Assembly (NCBI GenBank): GCA_026129405.1
Contig: JAHCID010000001.1
Location: 961,237-1,025,236, forward strand
Source: a bacterium
GTDB lineage: Bacteria; Desulfobacterota; Binatia; DP-6
DNA: 64,000 nucleotides
Direction: 5' to 3'
Shown: piece after piece, positions 1-12,286 of the stretch
How positions within the stretch are numbered: the stretch's first letter is position 1
Layout: the number at the start of each line of letters is the position of its first letter
Translations under genes and position numbers: made by a program
Notes under the pieces: generated by a model
Database searches by the model: none
What the model was told of the DNA's origin: nothing
Seen by the model: the letters and a program-made list of their open reading frames with translations, nothing else

Positions 1-559
1 CGCCGCGCAGGCGTGCGTTCTGCTCCTGCACCGGGAGACCGACTACTATCCCGAGTGCTCCAGCATCCTCGTCTATCCCCACGCGTACGTCGCGCCCGTA
101 CTGGAGCTGGGGCCCGACGGCATCGTGCACGAGGGAGCCAGTGCCCGGCTGGGCGAATCCTGGGTGCGCGGCGTCGTCGTGCTGTCGTGGGACGACGTTC
201 TCGCCGGCGCCGCCGACGTGCACGACGGCCACAACGTCGTGCTGCACGAGTTCGCGCACCAGCTCGACCAGGAGGACGGCGCCGGTGACGGCGCACCGCC
301 GCTGCCGCGCCGGAGCATGTACGTCGCCTGGGCGCGCGTCCTCTCGGCCGAGTACGACGCCCTGCGCGCCGACGCGGCCGCCGGGCGCGTGTCGGTCCTC
401 GACCACTACGGGGCGACGAATCCCGCCGAGTTCTTCGCGGTGGCGTCGGAATGCTTCTTCGAGAAGTCGCGCCAGCTGCGGGCCAAGCATCCCGAGCTGT
501 ACGAAGAGCTGCGCGTGTTCTACGCCCAGGACCCGGCGGCGTTCGCCGGCGCGGATTGA
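1..559 (+). CDS. mtfA: MtfA-type zinc metallopeptidase, 3' part
   Basis: The gene enters from the left edge in frame 2, so its start is missing. The visible part carries the zincin motif HEFAHQLD near base 245, the two His being zinc ligands and Glu the general base. It continues with the conserved family tail that places a further Glu in 'NPAEFFAVASECFFEKS'. The MtfA (M90) family are cytosolic peptidases. In Escherichia coli MtfA also binds the glucose regulator Mlc, but no mlc or ptsG gene is visible here, so that role should not be assumed. About 185 residues are present against roughly 260 in the family. The gene ends with TGA at 557-559 and is followed by a long gene-poor stretch. Confidence 0.88.
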   Translation, partial: AAQACVLLLHRETDYYPECSSILVYPHAYVAPVLELGPDGIVHEGASARLGESWVRGVVVLSWDDVLAGAADVHDGHNVVLHEFAHQLDQEDGAGDGAPPLPRRSMYVAWARVLSAEYDALRADAAAGRVSVLDHYGATNPAEFFAVASECFFEKSRQLRAKHPELYEELRVFYAQDPAAFAGAD

Positions 560-1017
560 CCCCCGGGACGGTGCGGCGCCGCGCGCCGTACGCGGCCGTG
601 CGACGGGCCGGATCGGCGGATCGCCGACTTGGACGCCGGCCGGCACGGCGATGACGCTGCGGCACGGAATCGACGCCCATAGGCCGGCGGCGCGCCCGCT
701 GGTGGCGTGCGCGGGCTCCGCGGCGGCGACGGCGACAGGTGATGTCGCTCGGCCGGGACGGGGTAGCCCGTCGCACCTCCTCCACGCGGCACCGCATGAG
801 AGGCGCGAAAGGAGCCGGAAGCACGATGGGTTGGATCGGCACCCGATCGCCTGCTGCGGCAGACGCCGGCCCCGGATGCAGGGGAGGCCATGTCCGCGCC
901 GGCATGGGCGCTGCACCTGCGAGCGGCCACACCACACACCCCGGCGACGAGGCCGGGTCCCAAGGACGGGTCGCTGCCCTCCGTTCCCGTCCTCCGGCCT
1001 CGTCGCCCGCCCCCGGC
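560..1017. other. Gene-poor stretch before the HDOD gene
   Basis: About 460 bases without a gene I can support. It holds the presumed promoter and leader of the HDOD gene and the long hairpin annotated separately. An in-frame ATG at 826 sits 11 bases after an AAAGGAG sequence and could be an alternative start for the HDOD protein. The resulting 64 extra residues are low-complexity and would put the hairpin inside the coding sequence, so I prefer ATG 1018. No riboswitch consensus was recognised. Confidence 0.5.
943..1007 (+). promoter_or_regulatory. Long leader hairpin ahead of the HDOD gene
   Basis: The 14 bases GGCGACGAGGCCGG (943-956) pair perfectly with 994-1007. Inside them AGGACGGG (963-970) pairs with CCCGTCCT (986-993), leaving a 15-base loop. 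The result is a two-part stem of 22 base pairs with one 6-base one-sided bulge, ending 10 bases before ATG 1018. No U-run follows, so a simple intrinsic terminator is unlikely. Blocking of translation initiation or a protein-binding site are alternatives. The pairing is seen directly; the function is inferred. Confidence 0.6.
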
Positions 1018-2337
1018 ATGACCTCCGCAGAGCCCCAGTACGCCGCCGAGCTGCTTCGCGAGACGATGGCCGCCCTCGGTCGCGGCGACGCCCGCGCCGC
1101 CGTCGACGGCGTGGTCTCGGCGCTTGGGGTGCTGGCCGACGGCGATGCCGCCGGCCTCGGCCTCCGGGTCGGCGGGTGCCACGTCCTGGCGAGCACCTGG
1201 GGAGCCTGTCCGCTGCCGTGCGGGCTGCGCGCAAGCGATCTGCTCACCCGACTGGAAGGCCTCGCCGGCACGTCGTGCACCTGGCCGGTCTCGACGGCCA
1301 GCGGGCCGGTGGGCTGGCTGTGGGTCGGCCGCCGCCGCGGGCGGCGTTTCAGCCTGCGTGAAGTGGAGCTGGTCCACACGCTGGCCGACCTTACGGCGCT
1401 GCGCTTCGGGCGCGCTCGCGGGCCGGCCCCGGACGCCGGCGCGACGCGCCCGGTGCCCGCGATCCGTTTGGCGGCGCCCGCCGACGCGCCGTCCCCCGTG
1501 CCCGCCGCGTCGCCGGGCGCGGAGCCCGGTCGTCTCGTCGTCCCCACGTTTCCGCCCGCGCTCGCGCGCATCGTGGCCGCCACCGACGACGAGCGGGGAG
1601 ACCTCGCGGCGCTCGCGGACGCCGTCACGCTCGATCCGCTCCTACCTCCCCACCTCCTGCGCGCGGCCAACGCGCCGGCGCTGGGACGGCGGCGGGCCGT
1701 CGGCTCGATCACCGAAGCGCTGGGCCTGCTCGGCATGCGCGGCGTGCGCAATCTCGCCGTCGGGCAGTTCGCCCGGACGCTGTTCGCTCGCTGGGAGCCG
1801 GTGGATCAGATGCTCTGGGAGCAGGCGCTCGGCACCGCCGCGGGGACGCAGATGGTGCTCGAGCGGGCCGGCCACGGCGGCGGCGAGGACGGCTATCTCT
1901 GCGGCCTCCTGCACAACATGGCGACGGTCGCGCTCCAGAGCGCGGAGCCCGAGCGCTATCGCCGGGTCGTGGGCCGGGTCGTCGCCGGCACGACGGATTG
2001 GGACGACGCGGAGCGCGCCATCTTCGGACAGCCCGCGCTCGCCCGCCTGCCCGAGCTCCTCGACGAGTGGGGCCTGCCCGCCGGTATCGCGCAGGTCCTC
2101 TGCGCCTGCGCGCAGGGCCGGGCGCACGGTCCGCTCGGCGCCGCGCTCGCCTGGGCGCGATGGAGCGGCCTGCGCGCGAGCGGCGAGTGGCAACGTCTGC
2201 TCGGCGGCGATCCCGAGCCGGTCTGGCTGAGCGAGGCGGTCGCGCGTGCGACGCCGCCGGGGAGCGCCGAGACGCTCGTCGCGCTCGAGGCGCAGATCGC
2301 CGAACGCTGCCGCGCGCTGCGTCGCCTGATGGACTGA
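1018..2337 (+). CDS. HDOD domain signalling protein
   Basis: A 439-residue protein. Residues about 1-135 resemble a GAF-like sensory region by position and pattern, but I cannot assign a ligand. A Pro/Ala linker leads to an HDOD domain from about residue 175 ('FPPALARIVAATDD ... VTLDPLLPPHLLRAAN ... GSITEALGLLGMRGVRNLAV'). HDOD domains are HD-superfamily relatives that usually lack phosphodiesterase residues and act as regulatory modules in motility, stress or cyclic-di-GMP networks. ATG 1018 ('MTSAEPQYAAELL') is chosen because upstream sequence is non-protein-like; ATG 826 and 739 are longer in-frame options. No partner gene lies nearby. Confidence 0.8.
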   Translation: MTSAEPQYAAELLRETMAALGRGDARAAVDGVVSALGVLADGDAAGLGLRVGGCHVLASTWGACPLPCGLRASDLLTRLEGLAGTSCTWPVSTASGPVGWLWVGRRRGRRFSLREVELVHTLADLTALRFGRARGPAPDAGATRPVPAIRLAAPADAPSPVPAASPGAEPGRLVVPTFPPALARIVAATDDERGDLAALADAVTLDPLLPPHLLRAANAPALGRRRAVGSITEALGLLGMRGVRNLAVGQFARTLFARWEPVDQMLWEQALGTAAGTQMVLERAGHGGGEDGYLCGLLHNMATVALQSAEPERYRRVVGRVVAGTTDWDDAERAIFGQPALARLPELLDEWGLPAGIAQVLCACAQGRAHGPLGAALAWARWSGLRASGEWQRLLGGDPEPVWLSEAVARATPPGSAETLVALEAQIAERCRALRRLMD

Positions 2338-2377
2338 TCGGCTTGCGCTCGCCGGGGCCCGCCGGCATGGAGGGGCG

Positions 2378-3514
2378 ATGCGGACCGGGTGGGGGCGGAC
2401 GGGATTCGCGTTGCTGGGCGCCATCGCCGCACACGCCGCGCCGGCATGGGCGGGTGCACCCTCGTATCGGGCCGTCTTCAAGGCGGCACGCGCCGTCGTG
2501 GACGGCGGGGCGCCGAGCGCCGCCGTGGAGATCGTCACGCCCGCGCAGCGGGAGAACATCCTGCACGGCTACGCGAACGTGCCGAAGGCCGAGCGGCTGA
2601 AGGTCGGCGCCCAGGTCCGTCTCGCGGACGTCACCCAGGTCGTGACCGGGTCCGTCGTCCTCGCGCTGGTGGGCGACGGCGTGCTCGCGCTCGGCGACAC
2701 CGTCGAGCGCTGGGTCCCCGGCCTCCTCGGACCGGGCGCGGTGGTCACCGTCGGCCAGCTGCTCCAGCAGACGAGCGGCATCCCGGACTACACGGCGACC
2801 GACGCCTTCGCGGCCGACGTCAGGGCCGATCCGCTCGCCGACGTGCCGCCGCAGCAGCTGACGGGCTACGTCGCCCAGCTGCCGCTGCTGTTCCCCCCGG
2901 GCAGCGCGTTCGGCTACTCGCGCACCGACGCCATCGTGCTCGGGCTCATCGTCGAGGCGGCGACCGGCATGTCGCTCGAGGCGGTGATCGCGGCCCGCGT
3001 CGCCGCGCCGCTCGACCTCGAGCGGACCGCGCTGCCGGCGAGCAACGAGCTGCCGGCGCCGCGCACCGAGGGCTATCACTTCAAGCGCACCGAGTACGGA
3101 CCGATCCGCAAGGTGACGGACGCGATCTCGCCGTCGTGGACCTGGGCGGCGGCGGGCATGATCTCGACGCCGGTCGAGGTGGGACGTGTGCTGCGCGCAC
3201 GCATGGCGGGACGCCTGTTCCCCGACGCCCTCGTCGAGCAGAGCCTCGCGAGCCTCGTGCGCGGCGACGGCTTTCCGCCCGGGCCGGGTACGAGCCGCTC
3301 CGGGCTCGGCATCTTCGCGTATCGCCTGCCGTGCGGGCTCGTGTACGGCTACACGGGACGCATCCCGGGCTGGCGCACGTTCGCGGTGGCGAACCGCCAG
3401 GGTACGCGCTCCGCCACGGTCGTCGTCAACGTCGACAACGGCAGGAAGCACGTCGCCAACCTGGCGCGCCGCCTTCAGCAGAAGGCGGCCTGCCGCGCGC
3501 TGCGTTTCGAGTGA
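2378..3514 (+). CDS. Beta-lactamase/DD-peptidase fold protein lacking catalytic residues
   Basis: A 378-residue exported protein with a signal peptide ending near 'HAAPAWA' (residue 25). The whole length follows the class C beta-lactamase/R61 DD-peptidase family: 'VVLALVGDGVLALGDTVERW', 'QLLQQTSGIPDY', 'VYGYTGRIPGW'. The three active-site motifs are degenerate. The SxxK position reads ADVTQ (residues 83-87), so Ser is Asp84 and Lys is Gln87. The Tyr-x-Asn motif is Tyr180-Ser-Arg182, and His-Thr-Gly is Tyr325-Thr-Gly. The fold is clear but serine hydrolase activity is not expected. It may be a binding or scaffolding pseudoenzyme in the periplasm. There are no stops or frameshifts, so it looks maintained rather than decayed. 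It stands alone, convergent with the cytochrome gene. Confidence 0.82.
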   Translation: MRTGWGRTGFALLGAIAAHAAPAWAGAPSYRAVFKAARAVVDGGAPSAAVEIVTPAQRENILHGYANVPKAERLKVGAQVRLADVTQVVTGSVVLALVGDGVLALGDTVERWVPGLLGPGAVVTVGQLLQQTSGIPDYTATDAFAADVRADPLADVPPQQLTGYVAQLPLLFPPGSAFGYSRTDAIVLGLIVEAATGMSLEAVIAARVAAPLDLERTALPASNELPAPRTEGYHFKRTEYGPIRKVTDAISPSWTWAAAGMISTPVEVGRVLRARMAGRLFPDALVEQSLASLVRGDGFPPGPGTSRSGLGIFAYRLPCGLVYGYTGRIPGWRTFAVANRQGTRSATVVVNVDNGRKHVANLARRLQQKAACRALRFE

Positions 3515-3641
3515 GCGCCACACGCTTCCGCGGCGCCGGGTCCGGGCGGGCGCGACGCGCCGGTCGTAGGCGCGGGTAGCGCGCCGAAGCGGGATGCGCG
3601 CGGCCGGGAGAGCCGTCGCCGCGCGCGGGAGCGGAAGCCGC

Positions 3642-3677
3642 GCGCGCGGCCGGGGGACGGCTCCCCCGGCCGCGCGC
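3642..3677. terminator. Bidirectional hairpin between convergent genes
   Basis: A perfect 15-base-pair stem: GCGCGCGGCCGGGGG at 3642-3656 pairs with 3663-3677 around a 6-base loop. It lies between the stop of the beta-lactamase-fold gene (3514) and the stop of the cytochrome gene (3684, opposite strand). It lacks long T-runs on either side, as is common in GC-rich genomes, so termination is inferred from position. Confidence 0.65.
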
Positions 3678-3683
3678 CCACGG

Positions 3684-7088
<3,405 letters not shown>

Positions 7089-7294
7089 GCCGCCCGGCTT
7101 CCCGCGCCGGACCCCTCGGCGTCAATGGGAACCTTGCGTCAACGGCGATTTGGACGCGCTGAGCGACCGTGCCCGTGCCCGCCGCGGCGCCCGGTCCACT
7201 CACGCGTGGAGCATCGGTGTGCGCGTAATTCGTTTCGGCATGAAAGATGCGCGTCGCGCATGTCGTCTGCCGAAGCGACGCCGCAGCGGCGCAG

Positions 7295-8068
7295 TCATGC
7301 CGGCAGCGGCCAGGCGCGCAGCAGCGGCCACCGGGCCGCGGTGTCCGGGTCGAAGGGCCGCCAAGCGCCGTCGGCCTGTGCGAGCCGCTCGGCGACGACG
7401 AGCAGGACCGCGGGATGGTGCGGCATGCCGGCGTGGCTCGACTCGACGGCGATCGTCTCGCGGTTCGGCCCCGGCACCTCGACGCAGCTCCGCCACGCGA
7501 CGATGCCGTCGGTGCGGCTGAGGATCGAGGTCGAGGGCACGGGCAACGGCTCGCGCAGGCGGTCGACGAAGGCGGCGAAGCGCTCGTCGGCGCGCGGCCC
7601 GATGCCGAACCGCTGGAGACGGGCGACGGTCGTGGCGTTGGGATCGCGGAAGGGCGAGCCGAGCGTGATGACCTGGCGCACGTGGTCGGGAAAGTGCCGC
7701 GCCAGCTCGCGGGCGTAGATGCCGCCGAGGCTCCAGCCGACGAGCGCGACGCGCTGCTCGTGCCGCGCGTGCAGCGCGAGGAGGCGTGCCGCGAGACCCT
7801 GCACGGTCTCGGGGGCCGGCCCGAAGTTGCGGCCGAGCCGCCAGCCGTGGACGTGGTGGCCGCGGTCGCGCAGGAACCAGCGCAGCGCGCGCGTCGCGAC
7901 GTCGTCGGCGAGGTAGCCGGGCAGGACCAGCACCGGGCTGCCGCAGCCGCGATGGGCGGCCCGCAGCCAGGGCAGGGCCGGCAGCAGGCCGAGCAGCTCG
8001 AGGCCCGCGCGCATCTCGAGGGCCAGCAGCGCGGCCAACGGCGGCGCGATGGGCGTCTCGGGCGGCAC
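7295..8068 (-). CDS. Alpha/beta hydrolase (lipase/esterase-like)
   Basis: About 257 residues from GTG 8068. An ATG at 8188 extends the frame but would overlap the divergent DoxX start, and the extra 40 residues look random. The nucleophile elbow is GWSLGG, the acid is probably Asp in 'SRTDGIVAW', and the catalytic His lies in 'SSHAGM', in family order. 'PVLVLPGYLADD' near the N-terminus forms the oxyanion strand-turn. No signal peptide is visible. The substrate cannot be deduced; members of this group include thioester and lipid hydrolases. It is the first gene of a divergent pair with DoxX. Confidence 0.78.
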   Translation of the reverse strand: MPPETPIAPPLAALLALEMRAGLELLGLLPALPWLRAAHRGCGSPVLVLPGYLADDVATRALRWFLRDRGHHVHGWRLGRNFGPAPETVQGLAARLLALHARHEQRVALVGWSLGGIYARELARHFPDHVRQVITLGSPFRDPNATTVARLQRFGIGPRADERFAAFVDRLREPLPVPSTSILSRTDGIVAWRSCVEVPGPNRETIAVESSHAGMPHHPAVLLVVAERLAQADGAWRPFDPDTAARWPLLRAWPLPA

Positions 8069-8174
8069 CTCGCCACTTAGGCCCGGCGCCGTCGGGCGCG
8101 TCAACGACGGGCGCGCACGGCCGCGTGGTGCGAGGGACGTTGACTGCGCCGCCGTCGCCGTCGAAAAGCGGCGC

Positions 8175-8567
8175 ATGGCGACGTTCATGCGGCCCTGGGA
8201 GCCCCAGACCTACGCGCTCATGCGCATCGTGGTCGGATTCCTCTTCATGTGGCACGGCTCGCAGAAGATCCTCGGGGTCCCGCCCATGCCGCCGGTCGAC
8301 CCGCCGCCGCCGGCCGCCATCATCTGGACGGCGGGTCTCATCGAGCTCGTGGGCGGGCTCCTCGTGATGATCGGCCTCCAGACGCGCTGGGCCGCCTTCC
8401 TGTCGAGCGGGCTCATGGCCTGCGCGTACTGGATGGCGCACGGCCTCCAGGCGCTGCTGCCGATCCAGAACGGCGGCGAGCTGGCGGCGCTGTACTGCTT
8501 CGTCTTCCTCTACGTCGCGGCGCGCGGGCCCGGCATCTGGAGCGTGGACGGGGGGCGCGCGACGTGA
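8175..8567 (+). CDS. DoxX family membrane protein
   Basis: A 130-residue integral membrane protein with about four helices ('MRIVVGFLFMWHGSQKILG', 'AGLIELVGGLLVMIGLQ', 'SGLMACAYWMAHG', 'AALYCFVFLYVAARG'), a typical DoxX pattern. DoxX proteins are poorly defined; some associate with thiosulfate:quinone oxidoreductase or with redox-stress complexes. ATG 8175 ('MATFMRPWEPQTYA') is chosen; ATG 8187 is also possible. Its TGA overlaps the GTG of the acyl-CoA synthetase gene (GTGA), so the two are probably co-translated. Confidence 0.85.
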   Translation: MATFMRPWEPQTYALMRIVVGFLFMWHGSQKILGVPPMPPVDPPPPAAIIWTAGLIELVGGLLVMIGLQTRWAAFLSSGLMACAYWMAHGLQALLPIQNGGELAALYCFVFLYVAARGPGIWSVDGGRAT

Positions 8568-10327
8568 GCGGGACGCAGCTCGCGTCGCTCGTCGAGCTCT
8601 GCGAGCGCAGTTGCAGCACCTTCGCGGCGCGGCCGCTCTTCGGCGTGAAGGCTGGCGAGTCGTGGTCGTGGCTAACCTACGGCGACTTCCACGCGCAGGT
8701 GGCGGCGGCGCGCGGCGGGCTCTCCGCGCTCGGCGTGCGGGCGGGGGACACGGTCGCGATCGTCGCCGACAACCGCGTCGAGTGGGCGGCGGCGTGCTAC
8801 GCCACCTACGGCCGCGGCGCGGCATACGTGCCGATGTACCAGGCGCAGCATCCGTCGGAGTGGCAGTTCATCCTGCGCGACTGCGGCGCGCGGGTGGTGC
8901 TCGCCGCCACCGACGGCGCGGTCGCGCGGTTGCGCGCCATGCGGGACGAGCTGCCGGCGCTCGAGCACGTGGTCGCGCTCGACGCGCCGGCGGAGCGGTC
9001 CGACTCGTGGGGGGCGCTGCTGGCGGCGGGCCGCGCGCGCCCCGTTCCGCCCGTGTTCCCCGCTCCGGTCGACACGGCGGGGCTCATCTACACCTCCGGC
9101 ACCACGGGCATGCCGAAGGGCGTGATCCTGAGCCACGCGAACATCACCTCGAACATCAACGCCATCCACGAGGTCTTCACGTTCTCGCCCGACGACCGCT
9201 CGCTCGCCTTCCTGCCGTGGGCGCATTCGTTCGGCCAGACCTGCGAGCTGCACGGCCTCGTCAGCATGGGCTGCTCGATCGCCGTCAACGACGACGTGAA
9301 GCACCTGATCCCGAATCTCGCGGCCGTGCAGCCCACGGTCCTGTTCGCGGTGCCGCGCATCTTCAACCGCATCTACGACGGGGTGCGTGCGCAGATCGCG
9401 TCGCGGCCGGCGCCGATCCAGTGGTTGTTCGCGCGCGGCGTCGACGCGGCGATCCGGCGCGGGCGCGGCGAGTCGCCCGGCGTCGGCGACCAGGTGCTGC
9501 TGGCGCTCGCCGACCGGCTGATCTTCTCGACCGTGCGGGCGCGCTTCGGCGGGCGGCTGCGCTACGCCGTCAGCGGCAGCGCCGCCCTGGCGCGCGAGGT
9601 CGGCGAGCTCATCGACGCGCTCGGCATCACCGTCTACGAGGGCTACGGCCTCACCGAGACGAGCCCGATCGCGACGGCGAACCACCCCGGGGCACGCAAG
9701 CTCGGCAGCGTCGGCCGCGCCATCCCGCACGTGCGCATCGAGATCGACGCGAGCGTCACCGGCGGCGGACCCGACGGCGAGGTGATCGTCCACGGGCCCA
9801 ACGTGATGCAGGGCTACCACGAGCGCCCCGAGGAGACCGCGGCGGCGCTGCGCCCGGACGGCGCGCTGCGTACCGGCGACCTCGGGCGGCTCGACGAGGA
9901 AGGCTATCTCTGGATCACGGGCCGCATCAAGGAGCAGTACAAGCTCGAGAACGGGAAGTACGTCGTGCCGGCGGCGATCGAGGAGAAGCTCAAGCTGTCG
10001 CCGTTCATCGCCAACATCTTCGTCTACGGCGACAACCGGCCGCACAACGTCGCGCTGATCGTGCCCGATCCCGACGCGCTCCGCCGCTGGGCGGAGGAGC
10101 GTCGGCACACGCTGGGCGATCTGGCGCAGGACCCGCGCGTCGTCGAGCTGCTGGAGCGCGAGCTCGAGGCGCACAGCGGCGACATCAAGGGCTTCGAGCG
10201 CGTGAAGGCGTTCGCCGTCGTCAGCGAGGACTTCACGACCGAGAACGGTCTGCTCACGCCGTCGCTCAAGCTGAAGCGCCGCAAGGTGATGGAGCGCTAC
10301 GGCGACGACCTCGCCCGGCTCTACTGA
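8564..10327 (+). CDS. Long-chain acyl-CoA synthetase (AMP-forming)
   Basis: 587 residues from a GTG that overlaps the DoxX stop. The AMP-binding P-loop 'LIYTSGTTGMPKGV', the adenylate motif 'YEGYGLTETSPI', the 'TGDLGRLDEEGYLWITGR' hinge region and the C-terminal 'ENGKYVVPAAIEE' place it in the long-chain fatty acyl-CoA synthetase group of the ANL superfamily. It activates a carboxylic acid to acyl-AMP and then to the CoA thioester. It is cytosolic or membrane-associated. Two acyl-CoA dehydrogenases, a crotonase and a MaoC hydratase occur elsewhere in the window but are not contiguous. The stop overlaps the end of the convergent TonB-like gene. Confidence 0.92.
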   Translation: MSGTQLASLVELCERSCSTFAARPLFGVKAGESWSWLTYGDFHAQVAAARGGLSALGVRAGDTVAIVADNRVEWAAACYATYGRGAAYVPMYQAQHPSEWQFILRDCGARVVLAATDGAVARLRAMRDELPALEHVVALDAPAERSDSWGALLAAGRARPVPPVFPAPVDTAGLIYTSGTTGMPKGVILSHANITSNINAIHEVFTFSPDDRSLAFLPWAHSFGQTCELHGLVSMGCSIAVNDDVKHLIPNLAAVQPTVLFAVPRIFNRIYDGVRAQIASRPAPIQWLFARGVDAAIRRGRGESPGVGDQVLLALADRLIFSTVRARFGGRLRYAVSGSAALAREVGELIDALGITVYEGYGLTETSPIATANHPGARKLGSVGRAIPHVRIEIDASVTGGGPDGEVIVHGPNVMQGYHERPEETAAALRPDGALRTGDLGRLDEEGYLWITGRIKEQYKLENGKYVVPAAIEEKLKLSPFIANIFVYGDNRPHNVALIVPDPDALRRWAEERRHTLGDLAQDPRVVELLERELEAHSGDIKGFERVKAFAVVSEDFTTENGLLTPSLKLKRRKVMERYGDDLARLY

Positions 10328-11103
10328 GCCACGCGCGGGGCGGGCGGCGGCGCGCAGCGGAGGCTGCGCTTGGCCACGCCCCGCACCGCGGGGGTGGCGT
10401 GCTCGAGCGTCCGTTGGCCGTCGCACACACGCTGGCCGACGAAGCTGCCGACGACGCGCCACTGGTCGAGCGGCGCCGCAGTGAGCGGCACGCCGCCGGT
10501 CGCGCCCGGCGCGAGCAGCAGCACGACCCATCCGGGCGGCGGCGGGTCCGTCACCTGGGCGATCGGGACCACCGCCTCGTCGGGCGCGCCGACGTCGATG
10601 ACGCAGCCGCGGACGTCGCCCGCCGTCGCGAGCGCGGCGTCCTCGCAGGCGCGGCGGGTGGGGAAGGTCGCGTCGGCGGGACGCAGCGTGCCGTCGTGCC
10701 CCGGCACCGAGGCGACGAGGCGCCAGGGCCGGATCTCGAGGCGGAAGCGGACCGGGATCACGACCCGCGCCGAGACCGCCTTGCCGTCGCGCCGCGCCGG
10801 CTGGAATTGCCACTGGCGCACCGCCGCGAGCGCGGCGCTGCCGAGCGGCTCGCCGCCCGTGCGCACGCGCGCGTTGCCGACCGATCCCGTCGGCAGCACC
10901 TCGGCCTCGACCTCGACGACGCCTTCGAGCCCGCGGCGCCGGGCCTCGTCGGGATAGACGGGCGTGGGGTTGCCCGGGGCGGGCACGGGCGCCGTCGGCG
11001 GCTGCTTGTGCGCGGCGCCGCGGGCGGCACAGCCGGCGAGGGCGAGGAGGCCGAGGACGAACGAGAGCGATCGATGCACGCGCACGAGATCGCTGCGTAG
11101 CAT
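10321..11103 (-). CDS. TonB-like lipoprotein
   Basis: A 260-residue protein from ATG 11103. The signal sequence ends in a lipobox (LALAGC), so it is probably lipid-anchored instead of having the usual TonB membrane helix. After a Pro-rich stretch comes a TonB C-terminal domain ('YPDEARRRGLEGVVEVEAEV' through 'VRQWQFQPARRDGK'). The remaining ~130 residues are unassigned. ExbB/ExbD genes are absent from the window, so energy coupling is doubtful; TonB_C domains also occur in proteins unrelated to active transport. Upstream ATG 11190 would only add low-complexity residues. Confidence 0.75.
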   Translation of the reverse strand: MLRSDLVRVHRSLSFVLGLLALAGCAARGAAHKQPPTAPVPAPGNPTPVYPDEARRRGLEGVVEVEAEVLPTGSVGNARVRTGGEPLGSAALAAVRQWQFQPARRDGKAVSARVVIPVRFRLEIRPWRLVASVPGHDGTLRPADATFPTRRACEDAALATAGDVRGCVIDVGAPDEAVVPIAQVTDPPPPGWVVLLLAPGATGGVPLTAAPLDQWRVVGSFVGQRVCDGQRTLEHATPAVRGVAKRSLRCAPPPAPRVAQ

Positions 11104-11278
11104 GCCCGGGCCGCAGCGTCGTGCGGCGGCGGTGGTGCTGCACATCGACGGACTCGGCGCCGCAGGGGTCGCCGTCCCACGGCCGCGCACGCGGCTGTCG
11201 ACCCAGGTGCGACGGCACGGCGACGACGCGCTCTACACGACCGTGCTGGTCGCCGCGTAGCGGCGGTCGCGCGCCGTC

Positions 11279-12286
11279 TCACCCGTAGTTGTGCCCCGCC
11301 GGCAGGTGCTCCGGCGCGTGCAGCCGGCGCAGGCGCAGCGCGCGCACGTGGGTGACGCCGTCGCGCTGCTCGACGAGGCCCTGCACCTCGAGCAGCGACG
11401 ACGTGTTCAGCAGCAGGCGCCAGCGCTCGAAGAGCGGCGGGGTGAGGAAGGCGTTGGCGGTGCCGGTCTCGTCCTCCAGCGTGAGGAAGCACATGCCCTT
11501 CGCGGTGCCGGGGCGCTGGCGCGCGATGACGTGGCCGGCGACGCGCACGGCGCCGCCGTCGCGCCGTCGTGCGAGGTCGGCGGCCGGGACGACGCCGCGG
11601 GCGTCGAGCTCTGCGCGCAGCCAGCGCATCACGTGCGGGCCGGTGGTGAGGCTGGTGGCGGTGTAGTCGGCGGCGGTTTCCTCGTAGGCGGTCATCGGCG
11701 ACAGCGGCGCGGCCGCCGCAGAAGGGCGCACGCGGGCCAGCAGCGAGCCGGCGTCGCGCTCCACGGCGCCCGCCTGCCACAGCGCCTCCCGCCGCGTCAT
11801 GCCGAGCGACGCGAACGCACCGGCGTGCGCCATCGCCTCGATCTCGTCGCGCCGGAGCGCGCCCGCCTGCGCCACCGCGGCGATCGAGGCGAGCGGCCCA
11901 TGCGCGCTTCGCGCCGCGACGATGCGCTCGGCCGCCTCGCGCCGCAGCCCGGCGACGTAGCGCAGGCCGAGGCGCACGCCGAGCACGCCTTCCTTCCGCT
12001 CCGGCACGCAACGCCACGCCGAGCGCGCGACGTCGACCGGCAGGAACGGCACGCCGTGCCGCATGCCGTCCTGCACGAGGGTGGCCGGGTGGTAGAAGCC
12101 CATCGGGTAGGCGTTCAGCAGCACGCAGGCGAACGCCGCCGGGTGGTGCGCCTTCAGGTACGCCGACGCGTAGGCGAGCAGCGCGAAGCTCGCGGCGTGC
12201 GACTCGGGGAAGCCGTAGAGCGCGAACGAGGTGATCGCCAGCACGATCTCGTCCTGCGCGGCTCCGGCGATGCCGTGCGCGGTCAT
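11279..12286 (-). pseudogene. dnaE2: Error-prone DNA polymerase DnaE2, C-terminal fragment
   Basis: A 335-residue open frame matching the last third of DnaE2: 'ITSFALYGFPESHAASFALL' and 'HHPAAFACVLLNAYPMGFY' of the helix-rich region, then a helix-hairpin-helix stretch and an OB fold ('VAGHVIARQRPGTAKGMCF'). The family is normally about 1030-1080 residues. Residues roughly 235 to 700, which include the palm with its catalytic aspartates, are missing between this frame and the upstream N-terminal fragment. The join also changes frame. ATG 12286 overlaps the stop of the N-terminal part (ATGA), so two polypeptides could still be made. Polymerase activity is impossible from either. Confidence 0.85.

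Noticed and set aside
560-1017. Riboswitch in the HDOD leader
   Set aside because: The region was compared by eye with cyclic-di-GMP, TPP and cobalamin consensus elements and no match was found; only a simple hairpin is present.
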